Of a stretch of DNA of 64,000 nt, positions 47,640 through 56,384 are shown piece by piece (the first letter of the stretch is position 1; each line of letters begins with the position of its first letter). This DNA comes from Phenylobacterium haematophilum. Its GTDB lineage: Bacteria; Pseudomonadota; Alphaproteobacteria; Caulobacterales; Caulobacteraceae. Both the position numbers and the translations under genes were made by a program. The notes beneath the pieces were generated by a model. It ran no database searches, had not been told where the DNA came from, and saw only the letters and a list, made by a program, of their open reading frames with translations. Where the stretch lies: positions 1 to 64,000 of the forward strand of contig NZ_JACIDK010000008.1 of the NCBI RefSeq assembly GCF_014196295.1, in the 5' to 3' direction.

Positions 47640-48013
47640 GCGGCCAGGAGCCCCAGCCGCCAGCGCGCCTGTTCTCCACGCCGGCCGGCGTGAAGCTCGG
47701 CCCGCTGGAGCTGATCGCCGACGGTGCGGCGCGCAACTTCGTGCTGCAGATCGGCGAGGGCTTCTTCCACGGCTTCGTAGTTCGCCAGGGCGAGGCGGTG
47801 AGGGGCTATGTCGACCGCTGCCCCCACGCCGGCCTGCCGCTGGCCCAGAAGCTCGACGACTACCTGACCCCGGCCGGTGACCTGATCACCTGCTCCTGGC
47901 ACGGCGCGCTGTTCGACATCGACACCGGCGCCTGTGTCGGCGGACCGTGCGCTGGCGCGGCGCTGCGGCCCTGGCCGGTCGCGCTGATCGATGGCTGGAT
48001 TCGCACGACCTAG
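47636..48013 (+). CDS. Rieske [2Fe-2S] ferredoxin-like protein
   Basis: A 125-residue single-domain Rieske protein. The cluster ligands are C-x-H (CPHAG) and C-x2-H (CSWHGALF), followed by DIDTGACVGGPC. The GTG start overlaps the fahA stop by 4 nt, so it is part of the tyrosine operon. It may serve as an electron donor to an oxygenase of the pathway, but neither HPPD nor HmgA needs one. Its role is unknown. Confidence 0.9.
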   Translation: MSGQEPQPPARLFSTPAGVKLGPLELIADGAARNFVLQIGEGFFHGFVVRQGEAVRGYVDRCPHAGLPLAQKLDDYLTPAGDLITCSWHGALFDIDTGACVGGPCAGAALRPWPVALIDGWIRTT

Positions 48014-48114
48014 GCCTCCGCGCAGCAATTCTGAGGACGCTCCGTAGTCTCGGAGGCTGGACCGCGCCGCACCCGGCGGGCTAGGTCGCAGCAACGAGAC
48101 GTAGAGGACGCCCC

Positions 48115-49389
48115 ATGACCCAGAACTTCGAGACCCGCGCCATCCACGCTGGCGCAGCGCCCGATCCCACGACCAAGGCCCGGATCACCCCGATCTACCA
48201 AACCACGGCCTTCGTCTTCGACGACGCCGACCATGCGGCCAACCTCTTCAACCTCGAAGCACCGGGCAACATCTACACCCGCCTGGGCAACCCTACGACC
48301 GGTGTGCTGGAAGCGCGCCTGGCCGATCTCGAAGGCGGCGTCGCGGCCCTGGCCGTGGGCAGCGGTCACGCCGCCCAGTTCCTGGCCTTCCACTCGCTTA
48401 TGGAGCCCGGCTGCAACATCGTCGCCTCGCGCAAGCTGTACGGCGGCTCGATCAACCAACTCGGCCAGTCGTTCAAGCGGATGGGCTGGGAAACCACCTT
48501 CATCGACAGCGACAACCCGGCCGACTACGCCGCGGCCATCAACGACAAGACCCGCGCGGTCTTCATCGAATCGATCGCCAATCCGGGCGGCGTGATCACC
48601 GACATCGAAGCGATCGCGAAGGTCGCGCATGACGCCGGCGTGCCGCTGGTCGTCGACAACACCCTGGCCACGCCCTACCTGTGCCGCCCGTTCGAGCACG
48701 GCGCCGACATCATCGTCCACTCGCTGACCAAGTTCCTCGGCGGCCACGGCAACTCGATGGGCGGAGCGATCATCGATTCCGGCCGCTTCGATTGGGCCGC
48801 CAGCGACAAGTTCGGCTACCTATCGCAGCCCAACCCCAGCTACCACGGCAAGGTGTTCACCGAAGCCTTCGGCCCGGCCGCCTTCATCGTCGCCTGCCGC
48901 GCGCTCGGGCTGCGCGATCTCGGCCCGTCGATCTCGCCGTTCAACGCCTTCATGATCCTGACCGGCATCGAAACCCTGCCGCTGCGCATGCAGCGCCACG
49001 TCGACAACGCCCTGGCCGTCGCCAAGTGGCTGGAAGCCAGCGACAAGGTCGCGTGGGTCTCCTACGCCGGCCTCGACGGCAATCCGTACAATGCGCTGGC
49101 CAAGCGCTACACGCCGAACGGCGCCGGCTCGGTGTTCTCGTTCGGGCTCAAGGGCGGGTATCAAGCCGGCGTGAAACTGGTCGGCGGGGTGAAGCTGTTC
49201 TCGCACCTGGCCAACCTGGGCGACACGCGCAGCCTGATCATTCACCCGGCCTCGACCACCCACCGTCAGCTGGACGAGAAGAACCAGATCGCCGCCGGCG
49301 CCGGCCCCGACGTCATCCGCCTGTCGGTCGGCATCGAGAACGCCGCCGACCTGATCGCCGACCTCGAGCAGGCTTTCGCGGCCCTCTGA
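48115..49389 (+). CDS. metY: O-acetylhomoserine aminocarboxypropyltransferase (sulfhydrylase)
   Basis: PLP enzyme of the Cys/Met metabolism family, 424 residues, making homocysteine from O-acetylhomoserine and sulfide. Features are FETRAIHAG at the N-terminus, YTRLGNPTTGVLEARLADLEGG, and the PLP lysine K206 in HSLTKFLGGHGNSMGG. The GHGN loop favours MetY over cystathionine gamma-lyases. AGAGGA lies upstream of the ATG. A strong hairpin follows the stop. Confidence 0.92.
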   Translation: MTQNFETRAIHAGAAPDPTTKARITPIYQTTAFVFDDADHAANLFNLEAPGNIYTRLGNPTTGVLEARLADLEGGVAALAVGSGHAAQFLAFHSLMEPGCNIVASRKLYGGSINQLGQSFKRMGWETTFIDSDNPADYAAAINDKTRAVFIESIANPGGVITDIEAIAKVAHDAGVPLVVDNTLATPYLCRPFEHGADIIVHSLTKFLGGHGNSMGGAIIDSGRFDWAASDKFGYLSQPNPSYHGKVFTEAFGPAAFIVACRALGLRDLGPSISPFNAFMILTGIETLPLRMQRHVDNALAVAKWLEASDKVAWVSYAGLDGNPYNALAKRYTPNGAGSVFSFGLKGGYQAGVKLVGGVKLFSHLANLGDTRSLIIHPASTTHRQLDEKNQIAAGAGPDVIRLSVGIENAADLIADLEQAFAAL

Positions 49390-49395
49390 TCCGGC

Positions 49396-49430
49396 CCAGG
49401 CGCGCGCGACGCAGGGTTGCGCGCGCCTGG
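49396..49430 (+). terminator. GC-rich hairpin terminator after metY
   Basis: Perfect 12-bp arms CCAGGCGCGCGC (49396-49407) and GCGCGCGCCTGG (49419-49430) around an 11-nt loop, starting 6 bp after the metY stop. There is no U-run, so termination may be Rho-assisted, as is common in high-GC genomes. Confidence 0.6.
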
Positions 49431-49476
49431 CGCTCCGAGCCAAGATGGGGTGGGGGCTGCAGTCAGTAGGATGCTC

Positions 49477-49674
49477 ATGACCCGCACGCTCGCCGTCGCC
49501 CTCGTTCTCACCCTCGCCGCCGCGCCGCTAGCCGCCTGCGGCAGCACCTCGACCACCCAGGTCGACACCGCGACCACCGGCCAGCAGCTCATCGACCTGA
49601 AAGCCGCCTACGATCAGGGCGTGATCAGCAAGTCCGAGTACGAGCGCAAGCGGAAGGAGATCCTCCGCAACTAG
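49477..49674 (+). CDS. Small SHOCT-domain lipoprotein
   Basis: A 65-residue lipoprotein. Signal peptide MTRTLAVALVLTLAAAPLAAC with lipobox LAAC, a short Ser/Thr linker, then a SHOCT helix-hairpin (LIDLKAAYDQGVISKSEYERKRKEIL) at the C-terminus. AGTAGG is spaced 6 nt from the ATG at 49477; an ATG at 49471 is also possible. Function unknown; SHOCT motifs usually mediate oligomerisation. Confidence 0.85.
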   Translation: MTRTLAVALVLTLAAAPLAACGSTSTTQVDTATTGQQLIDLKAAYDQGVISKSEYERKRKEILRN

Positions 49675-49755
49675 CGGTGACCGCAGGAGGCGAGGGGCGC
49701 CGCCCCCTTGCTCCGCACCGCGATCCCCGCTACGCAGCCCGCAATAGCATCAAGA

Positions 49756-49775
49756 GTTTGAGCCGACGCTCAAAC
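49756..49775. other. Small hairpin upstream of the threonine aldolase gene
   Basis: Perfect GTTTGAGC/GCTCAAAC arms with a 4-nt CGAC loop in the 228-bp gap between the SHOCT lipoprotein and threonine aldolase genes. It could be a terminator for the lipoprotein or a leader structure. Nothing else recognisable lies in the gap. Confidence 0.4.
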
Positions 49776-49902
49776 GCCAACCTGCTCCCCGAGCAAGGTG
49801 GCGCCTCCGCCAGGAGGGATGTGGCCGGTCCGGCAACCAAACGGGACGAAGCCTCAGCGTCATTCATCTTCGCGATGCGCCAACCGCATTCTCGAGGGAC
49901 GC

Positions 49903-50937
49903 ATGTCCAACATCCAGCAGTTCGCCAGCGACAACTACGCCGGCATTTGCCCGCAGGCCTGGGCGGCCATGGACGCCGCCAACCGCGGCCACGCGCCGGC
50001 CTACGGCGAGGATCCGTGGACCCAGGCCGCTGCCGACACTTTCCGCGCCCTGTTCGTGACCGATTGCGAGGTGTTCTTCGCCTTCAATGGCACGGCCGCC
50101 AACTCGATGGCTCTCGCCGCACTTTGCCAGTCCTATCACAGCGTGATCTGCGCGGAGTCGGCCCACGTCGAGACCGACGAATGCGGCGCGCCGGAGTTCT
50201 TTTCCAACGGCTCGAAGCTGCTGGTCGCGCCCAGTCCGGACGGCAAGCTGACCCCGGCCGCGATCCGCGAGATCGCCGGCAAGCGCAGCGACATCCACTA
50301 TCCCAAGCCCCGGGTGGTCACGATCACCCAACCGACTGAGACCGGGCAGGTCTATTCGCCGGCCGAGGTGGCGGCGATCTCGGCGGTCTGCCGCGAGCTT
50401 GGTCTGCGCCTGCACATGGACGGCGCGCGCTTCGCCAACGCCTGCGCGCACCTGGGCTGCGATCCGGCCGACATCACCTGGAAGGTCGGTGTGGACGTGC
50501 TGTGTTTCGGCGGCACCAAGAACGGGATGGCGGTGGGCGAGGCGATCCTGTTCTTCGACCGCGCCCTGGCCGAAGACTTCGACTATCGCTGCAAGCAGGC
50601 CGGGCAACTGGCCTCCAAGATGCGTTTCCTGGCCGCGCCCTGGACCGGCATGCTGGAAGGCGGCGCCTGGCTGGCCAACGCAGCCCACGCCAACGCCTGC
50701 GCGCGACGCCTCGCCGATCGGATCGCCGGCGTGCCGGGGGCGTCGCTGATGTTCCCGGTGCAGGCCAATGCGGTCTTTGTCGCCGCGCCCGAGGACCGGC
50801 TAGAGGCCCTGCGCGCCAGGGGCTGGCGCTTCTACACCTTCATCGGCGGCGGAGCCCGGTTCATGTTCTCCTGGGACGCCGACATGGGCCGCGTCGACGC
50901 CCTCGCCGCCGACATGGAGACGGTGTTCGGCGCATAG
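49903..50937 (+). CDS. ltaE: Low-specificity threonine aldolase
   Basis: PLP enzyme cleaving threonine/allo-threonine to glycine and acetaldehyde. The 344 residues include FNGTAANSMAL, ESAHVETDECGAPEFF, the pyridine-ring aspartate in HMDGARFANA (D173) and the PLP lysine K206 in CFGGTKNGMAVGEA. Start at 49903 (MSNIQQFASDNYAG) follows CTCGAGGGAC. The frame continues open to 49798 but that part is not family-like. Confidence 0.95.
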   Translation: MSNIQQFASDNYAGICPQAWAAMDAANRGHAPAYGEDPWTQAAADTFRALFVTDCEVFFAFNGTAANSMALAALCQSYHSVICAESAHVETDECGAPEFFSNGSKLLVAPSPDGKLTPAAIREIAGKRSDIHYPKPRVVTITQPTETGQVYSPAEVAAISAVCRELGLRLHMDGARFANACAHLGCDPADITWKVGVDVLCFGGTKNGMAVGEAILFFDRALAEDFDYRCKQAGQLASKMRFLAAPWTGMLEGGAWLANAAHANACARRLADRIAGVPGASLMFPVQANAVFVAAPEDRLEALRARGWRFYTFIGGGARFMFSWDADMGRVDALAADMETVFGA

Positions 50938-50962
50938 GTTCGAGGCTAGGGTCGAGAGGCCC

Positions 50963-52108
50963 ATGGCTGCCTCGGGAGAGCCCTTGCTTCGCGTCCGTGA
51001 ATTCTCCGCCGCCGGCTATCGGTCGCTGCGCAAGATCAGCTGCCCGGTCTCGGACCTCGACGTCTTCGTAGGCGGCAACGGCGTGGGCAAGACCAACCTC
51101 TATCGGGCCTTGGAGCTGGTTGCGGCGGCGGCCGACAACAGCCTCGGCCGGCAGCTGGCGCAGGAAGGGATGGCCGCCGCCTTCTGGGCCGGAACGCGGC
51201 GATCAGGCGCGCAGAGGATCGAACTGGAGGTCAGTCTCGCCGATCCCGGCCGGCGGGGGCGTTACCGCTACCGGGTCGAGATCGGCTTTCCCCAACGCGG
51301 CGTGGCCGCGGCTTTCGACCTTGAGCCGCAGATCAAGGAGGAGCAGCTATCGTACGACGGCGGCGGGCGCCAAGTGCGGCTGCTCGACCGGCGTGGACCG
51401 TCGGTCATGGCGCGCGACGAGGACGGTCGCCCGGCGGAGATCGACATCGACCTGCTGGCCTCGGAGACCGTGCTCGGCCGGCTGCAGGATCCCAGCCGCT
51501 ATCCGATGCTCGACCTGGTTCGACGGACCTTGCTGGAATGGCGCTTTTATCACGACCTGCGCACCGACGCCGGCTCGCCGCTGCGCCGGCCGTGCCCGGC
51601 GGTGGCGACCCCGACCCTGGCGTCCGACGGGGCGAACTTGGCGGCGACGTTCGCGACCCTCGCCCACATCCGCCAGGACACCCGCGACCTGGACGATGCG
51701 GTAGCCGAGGCGTTTCCCGGTGCGCGGCTCGTCATCCCTGCGCCCGAACGGACAGCCCGCTTTGGCATGATCTTCGCCGAGTTTCCTGACCGGGTGTTTG
51801 AGCCGGAAGAGTTGTCTGACGGGACGTTGCGCTTTCTAGGCCTGGCGGGGGCGCTGCTAGCCTACCGGCTGCCGCCGCTGGTGGCGCTGAACGAGCCGGA
51901 GGCCAGCCTGCATCCGCAGCTCATGGCTCCGCTGGCGCGGATGGTCGCGCGTGCTTCGGACCGCTCTCAGGTGTGGCTGGTCACGCACTCGGAGGCGTTG
52001 GCGGAGGCGGTCGAGCAATCCGGCGCCGGCCAGGTGCGCACGGTGATCAAGCGGGACGGCGCGACCTGGATCGAGGGGCTGAAGTTGACAGGAGAGTTCG
52101 CGGGGTAG
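50963..52108 (+). CDS. AAA/SMC-type ATPase (RecF/OLD-like, AAA_21)
   Basis: A 381-residue ABC-type ATPase. Walker A is GGNGVGKTNL (37-46). The signature-like segment is ELSDGTLRFLGLAGAL, Walker B ALNEPEASLHPQL, and a switch-His segment WLVTHSEALAEAVE follows. No TOPRIM domain is attached and no nuclease partner is adjacent, so it is not a typical OLD/Gabija pair. The role could be DNA repair, ATP-dependent sensing or solitary defence. Starts 25 bp after ltaE. Confidence 0.88.
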   Translation: MAASGEPLLRVREFSAAGYRSLRKISCPVSDLDVFVGGNGVGKTNLYRALELVAAAADNSLGRQLAQEGMAAAFWAGTRRSGAQRIELEVSLADPGRRGRYRYRVEIGFPQRGVAAAFDLEPQIKEEQLSYDGGGRQVRLLDRRGPSVMARDEDGRPAEIDIDLLASETVLGRLQDPSRYPMLDLVRRTLLEWRFYHDLRTDAGSPLRRPCPAVATPTLASDGANLAATFATLAHIRQDTRDLDDAVAEAFPGARLVIPAPERTARFGMIFAEFPDRVFEPEELSDGTLRFLGLAGALLAYRLPPLVALNEPEASLHPQLMAPLARMVARASDRSQVWLVTHSEALAEAVEQSGAGQVRTVIKRDGATWIEGLKLTGEFAG

Positions 52109-52289
52109 GCGCTCGAGCACGCGGCGAAGCGCAGATTCTGCTGCGCCCGGCCTTGGCTATCGGCAGGTATCGCGGCCGGACCTCGCAGGAACGCTCACGA
52201 TAGGGCCGGAGGGGCGGGCTCTGGGCCCGGAAAGGGCGTGTCTATCGTCTCAATCGGCAGGTTCGGGCGCTGCAACCTGCCGATGCCGA

Positions 52290-52502
52290 TCAGAGCAGGT
52301 GGCGCAGCCAGGGTTCGGCGCTCCAGGCGGGGGTTGTCGACAGCGACAGGCGACGGCCCTCGATGTGGATTTCGACGGGATAGCCGTCCGACTCGAAGCT
52401 CCGGCCATGGGCGAGGGCGGCCGCATCGTCGGCGCAGGCCGCGGTGCGCGTGCCGAAACGCTCGCCGAGATGATTGACCAGGGAAAAGGAGTAGATGCGC
52501 AT
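52290..52502 (-). CDS. Small hypothetical protein
   Basis: A 70-residue frame starting MRIYSFSLVNHLGERFGTRTAACADDAAAL, alternating strands and one helix, with a second half YPVEIHIEGRRLSL. Unrecognised, but it reads like a compact folded domain, and AAs around the start fit a real N-terminus. It stands alone between convergent/divergent neighbours. The 181 bp before it (52109-52289) hold nothing I can name. Confidence 0.55.
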   Translation of the reverse strand: MRIYSFSLVNHLGERFGTRTAACADDAAALAHGRSFESDGYPVEIHIEGRRLSLSTTPAWSAEPWLRHLL

Positions 52503-52603
52503 GCGCCCTCGATCGCCGCAGTCGCGGCGGATGACCGGGGGAGGCCGCAACGATACGGCCTGCCCTGAGCCACGGCAAGATGCCGACACAACGCGTGCCT
52601 ATT

Positions 52604-52798
52604 TCAATCGGCCGGCGAGGGCGGCGGGGCGGCGGTGTCGCGCGGCGGCGGGTCGTGGCCGCGGGCCTCGTGCCGGGCGACCGCACCCGGATCGCGCTTG
52701 TCGACCGGCTGGCCGCAGCGGGCGCAGATGTGGAAGTGGCGGGCGTCGTCGATCGGTTCGTGATCCTGGCGATCGATGTAGTGGAGTTCCCTTGGCAT
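52604..52798 (-). CDS. Small putative zinc-binding protein
   Basis: A 64-residue frame beginning MPRELHYIDRQDHEPID. It has a C-x2-C ... H-x4-H pattern (HICARCGQPVDKRDPGAVARHEARGH) resembling a C2H2-type zinc finger, then a Pro-rich tail. Not assigned to a family. It is divergent from the asparaginase gene. Confidence 0.55.
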   Translation of the reverse strand: MPRELHYIDRQDHEPIDDARHFHICARCGQPVDKRDPGAVARHEARGHDPPPRDTAAPPPSPAD

Positions 52799-52983
52799 GG
52801 GATCGTCCTGAGGCGCCGCCCTGGGGCGGCTGGGGGAGCGGTTCGCCATCATAGCAGACGGCGACGACGGCGGAGCGCCGAGCCGCGCGCATCAGGTCTT
52901 GTCCTGCGGCGAGGCATCAGGGCTGGCGCGCCGCCCTCAAGCGCGCCAAGAGAGCCGTTCAGCACCAGTCCCCGAGGTCCGCC

Positions 52984-53982
52984 TTGCACTCGCCCGCCCA
53001 ACGCCCGCGCGTCACCCTCTTCTCGCTCGGCGGCACGATCTCAATGGAGGGCGCCGCCGGCTCGGGCGTGGTCCCCAAGCTGGACGCCAACGATCTGCTG
53101 GTGGGGATCCCGCACTTGGCGGCGGTGGCGCAGGTCGCCGGGGAGACCGTCTCCAAGGCCCCCAGCGTCGAGCTGGGCTTCGCCGACATCGCCGCCCTGG
53201 CCGATCGGATCCGCGCCGCGGTCGCCGGCGGCGCGGCGGGGGTGGTCGTGACCCAGGGCACCGACACCCTCGAGGAGACGGCCTATCTGCTCGACCTGCT
53301 GTTGGACCTGGCCGAGCCGGTGGTGGTGACCGGCGCGATGCGCGATCCGACCAAGCCCGGGGCTGAAGGGCCTGCCAACCTCGCCGCGGCGATCCGCGTC
53401 GCCGCCAGCCCGGCGGCCCGCGACCTGGGGGTCGTGGCGGTGATGAACGACGAGGTGCACGCCGCCCGCTACGTGGCCAAGCGCCATACGCACAAGACCT
53501 CGGCGTTCGGTTCGGAGAGCGCCGGCCCGCTGGGCTGGGTGGTCGAGGACCGGGTGCGGATCGCATTCCGTCCGGCCGAGCGCTCGCCGACGATCGCCTG
53601 GAAGGGAGCTCCGCCGCGGGTGGTGCTGCTGCCGATCGTGTTCGGCGGCGACCTTCAGAGCCTGCACGACCTGACCCGAGGGCCGCTGGGCGGGATGGTG
53701 GTCGAGGCGGTCGGCGGCGGTCACGCGCCGTCGGCGATGGCCGGGGCGCTGGGCGACCTGGCCGCGAAGATCCCGGTGGTGCTGGCCACGCGCGTCGGGG
53801 CGGGCGAGACGCTGACGAAGACCTACGGCTACGGCGGCGGCGAGATCGACCTGCTGGGCCGCGGGCTGATCGGGGCCGGCGTGCTGGACGCGCGCAAGGC
53901 CCGGCTGCTGCTCAGCCTGCTGCTGGGCGCCGGCGCGAGCCGTGAGGAGATCGCCGAAACCTTCGCCCGCGCCAGCGCCTAG
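52984..53982 (+). CDS. Asparaginase
   Basis: A 332-residue type I/II L-asparaginase. It has both threonine motifs: FSLGGTISM near residue 15 and VVTQGTDTLEETAYLLDLLL near residue 88. The Lys/Asp charge relay is in VTGAMRDPTKPGAEGPANL. No signal peptide is visible after the TTG start, so it is probably cytoplasmic. Its end lies close to the remnant 3' end of the convergent hydrolase gene. Confidence 0.93.
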   Translation: MHSPAQRPRVTLFSLGGTISMEGAAGSGVVPKLDANDLLVGIPHLAAVAQVAGETVSKAPSVELGFADIAALADRIRAAVAGGAAGVVVTQGTDTLEETAYLLDLLLDLAEPVVVTGAMRDPTKPGAEGPANLAAAIRVAASPAARDLGVVAVMNDEVHAARYVAKRHTHKTSAFGSESAGPLGWVVEDRVRIAFRPAERSPTIAWKGAPPRVVLLPIVFGGDLQSLHDLTRGPLGGMVVEAVGGGHAPSAMAGALGDLAAKIPVVLATRVGAGETLTKTYGYGGGEIDLLGRGLIGAGVLDARKARLLLSLLLGAGASREEIAETFARASA

Positions 53983-54032
53983 CGCCGCCTTCAGCCGAGG
54001 TGGCGTTTCCAGAACGCCAGCCAGGACTCGCG

Positions 54033-54755
54033 CTAGCGGGCCGGGATGCCCACATGGCCGCCGGGATTGACGTGCATGGTCTTGTCGGCGGACCCGAAGG
54101 CGTCGAACAGGTCCATGCCCTGTTGGCGGGTCATCAGCTCGTCGTCCCACTGGAACACGAACATCAGCGGGACCTGGATCTGCGCGGCGGCGGCGCGGTG
54201 GTCCTCAAGACCCGGAAACACCCCGAACAGGCCGAAGATGGCGCAGGCGACCTTCGGCTCCTGGGCCACGAACGGCACGCCGAAGCGGGTCCCCATCGAG
54301 ACGCCCCAATAGCCGACCCGGTCGTGGTCGCCGACAACGTCGAGCTGCTGGACGGCGGCGAGGGCGGCGCGCCATTCGGCGACCGCCTTGGGGGCGTTGC
54401 CGGGTATGCGCGAGACCCGGGCCGGCGGCGGGCCGCCCTCCTGCGCGCGGCGGCCGGCTTCGAGCGCGGCGGCGCGGGCGGCCTGCGCCTGCTCGCGGCT
54501 GATGCGGTCGCCGTGGCCGGGGGCGTCGATGGCCAGTGTGGCGAAGCCGAGCTCGCGGGCGTGGCTGATCGCGGCCTCTGTGATGTTGGCTGTCTTCTTG
54601 TGCTGCGAGCCGCCGTGACCCAGCAGGATCAGCGGACGCGGCCTGGCGGCGTCGGCGGGATGCCACAGGCAGCCGGGCACGGCGTCGCCCTCGACCTCCA
54701 GGCGGAACTCGCGGCGGGTGACGCCGTCGGCGGTCTTCTCGGCGATGAACTGCAT
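54033..54755 (-). CDS. Alpha/beta hydrolase, C-terminally truncated by a stop codon
   Basis: A 240-residue dienelactone-hydrolase-like serine hydrolase. The nucleophile is S153 in YWGVSMG. LILLGHGGSQHKK forms the oxyanion region. Acid is near D204/D205, and His is H234 in PGGHVGIP. A TAG at 54033-54035 ends it six residues after the His. The same frame then reads RESWLAFWKRHLG to a TGA at 53991, which looks like the ancestral C-terminal helix. Because the triad is complete, the shorter protein may still fold. Last gene of the esterase cluster, 5 bp after its neighbour. Confidence 0.85.
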   Translation of the reverse strand: MQFIAEKTADGVTRREFRLEVEGDAVPGCLWHPADAARPRPLILLGHGGSQHKKTANITEAAISHARELGFATLAIDAPGHGDRISREQAQAARAAALEAGRRAQEGGPPPARVSRIPGNAPKAVAEWRAALAAVQQLDVVGDHDRVGYWGVSMGTRFGVPFVAQEPKVACAIFGLFGVFPGLEDHRAAAAQIQVPLMFVFQWDDELMTRQQGMDLFDAFGSADKTMHVNPGGHVGIPAR

Positions 54756-54760
54756 GGCGG

Positions 54761-56365
54761 TCAGGCCGACCGGGCGGCCGAACGGGTCGCCCAGTATTCT
54801 CGGAAGTAGCGGCGCGGGTCCTGCACGGCCGCGGTGGTCGCGCCGAACACCAGGGTGGTTCGGTCGGTCATGTCGTAGGGCGCCCAGGCCGGGGTCTTGG
54901 GGTTGTTGGGATCGCCGGAAGCGGCGAGCGCCACCCAGGCCGAGGCGATCTCGTCGGCCAGCCGCAGGTTGTCGGCGGTGGGGCCGGCGAGCGGGAAGCG
55001 GATGTCGTGCATCGAGTAGGCGACGTCGATCCCGTGGACGGCGCCATAGCGGCCGCCGAAGGCCGGGCTGGGGCTGGTCCAGAGATAGGACCAGGTCTTG
55101 GCGCCGCCGGCCGCGGCCCGCCGCTCCAGCATGATGTCGGCGCCGAGCCGGAACGAGCCGTCGCTGACGATGCGGGCGTTGATGATGAAGGGCGTGGCCT
55201 TGGGATCCTCGTCGCGATAGGCGGCGAGCAGGGCCGGGGCGTCCTTGCCGACCCGCTTCTCCAGCCGTTGCTGGACCTCTTCCCAGGTCATGTCGAACTT
55301 CACCTCGCGATAGGCGCGCTCGTCGAGGGCGGTGGAGACGACCAGCGGCACGTCACGGCTCTCGACCGGCGCGCCCGGCGTGAACGGGTGGTGCGGAATG
55401 GCCGCGCCGAGCACCGGGGCGAAGGAGCGCGGAGCCTCGCCGCGGGCGCGGTCGCCCGCCTCGACCTGGGCCTGGGCGGCGAGCAGGGTGGTGTAGGGGA
55501 CCTGCTGCAGCTCGCGGATCTGGTCGCGGCGCAGGCCGAGCTGGGTGAGCAGCTGGTCGGAGGCCTGGGCGGCTTCCTCGCGGGTCATGGCGGTCAGGCG
55601 CGAGCCGCTCATGACGCCGGCGCTGGAGAACAGGCCCTTGGCGCCCGGCATGCCCATCAGGTGGCTGACCTTGGCGCCGCCGCCCGACTGGCCGACGATC
55701 AGCACGCGCTTCGGATCGCCGCCGAAGGCCTCGATGTTGCGCGACACCCATTGCAGGGCGGCGACCAGATCCTGGATGCCGGCCGCGCCGGAGTCGGCGA
55801 AGTCGCCGTCGTCGCCGAGATAGAGGTAGCCCAGCGCGCTCAGGCGATGGTTGACCGTGACCACCACGCAGTCGCCGAACCGCGCCAGCATTTCGCCGTC
55901 GCCGCCGGGGTTGTTGCTGGAGCCGCCGTAGAAGCCGCCGCCGTGGAAGCGGACGATGACCGGGCGCTTGGTCCGGCGCGACGGGTCCGGGGTCCACAGG
56001 TTCAGGACCAGGCAGTCCTCGCCCATGCCGCCGGGCTGGAGGTCGTTGAGGATCAGGTCGGCATAGGCGTGGCGGCGGCTGCCCGGGATCTGGGGCGAGA
56101 TGTTGCCGTAGTCGAGGGCGTCGCGCACGCCGCTCCAGGGCGCCACCGGCTGCGGCGGGCGGAAGCGGTTGGCGCCCGCGGAGTCGGCGCCGTAGCGGAC
56201 GCCCTTGAAGACGCTGATCCCGCCGCTGGCCAGGCCGCGCAGCTTGCCCTCGGCGGTCTCGACGATTGGGAACAGGTCGGCCTCGGCGGACCGGACCGGG
56301 CTGGCCGCGGCCAGGCCGAGGGCCGCGCCGCCCGCGGCGAGGAACTGTCGGCGGTCTGAGGTCAT
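54761..56365 (-). CDS. Type-B carboxylesterase with Tat signal
   Basis: A 534-residue carboxylesterase/lipase (COesterase family). The N-terminus DRRQFLAAGGAALGLAAAS is a twin-arginine signal, so it acts in the periplasm. Catalytic residues are S227 (GQSGGG), E349 (STALDER) and H444 (AVHGIDVAY). The oxyanion hole is FHGGGF (140-145), and GEDCLVLNLWTP is the class signature. It is paired with a second, signal-less type-B esterase upstream, giving two compartments. Substrate unknown. Confidence 0.93.
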   Translation of the reverse strand: MTSDRRQFLAAGGAALGLAAASPVRSAEADLFPIVETAEGKLRGLASGGISVFKGVRYGADSAGANRFRPPQPVAPWSGVRDALDYGNISPQIPGSRRHAYADLILNDLQPGGMGEDCLVLNLWTPDPSRRTKRPVIVRFHGGGFYGGSSNNPGGDGEMLARFGDCVVVTVNHRLSALGYLYLGDDGDFADSGAAGIQDLVAALQWVSRNIEAFGGDPKRVLIVGQSGGGAKVSHLMGMPGAKGLFSSAGVMSGSRLTAMTREEAAQASDQLLTQLGLRRDQIRELQQVPYTTLLAAQAQVEAGDRARGEAPRSFAPVLGAAIPHHPFTPGAPVESRDVPLVVSTALDERAYREVKFDMTWEEVQQRLEKRVGKDAPALLAAYRDEDPKATPFIINARIVSDGSFRLGADIMLERRAAAGGAKTWSYLWTSPSPAFGGRYGAVHGIDVAYSMHDIRFPLAGPTADNLRLADEIASAWVALAASGDPNNPKTPAWAPYDMTDRTTLVFGATTAAVQDPRRYFREYWATRSAARSA

Positions 56366-56384
56366 GGCGTTTCCTCCGGCTTTG

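Noticed and set aside
48014..48114. SAM riboswitch before metY
   Set aside because: A GCCTCCG/CGGAGGC stem (48014-48057) exists, but I could not match conserved SAM-II or other SAM riboswitch cores.
49675..49902. Glycine riboswitch before threonine aldolase
   Set aside because: Only a short GTTTGAGC hairpin is present; the conserved glycine-aptamer bulges are not seen.
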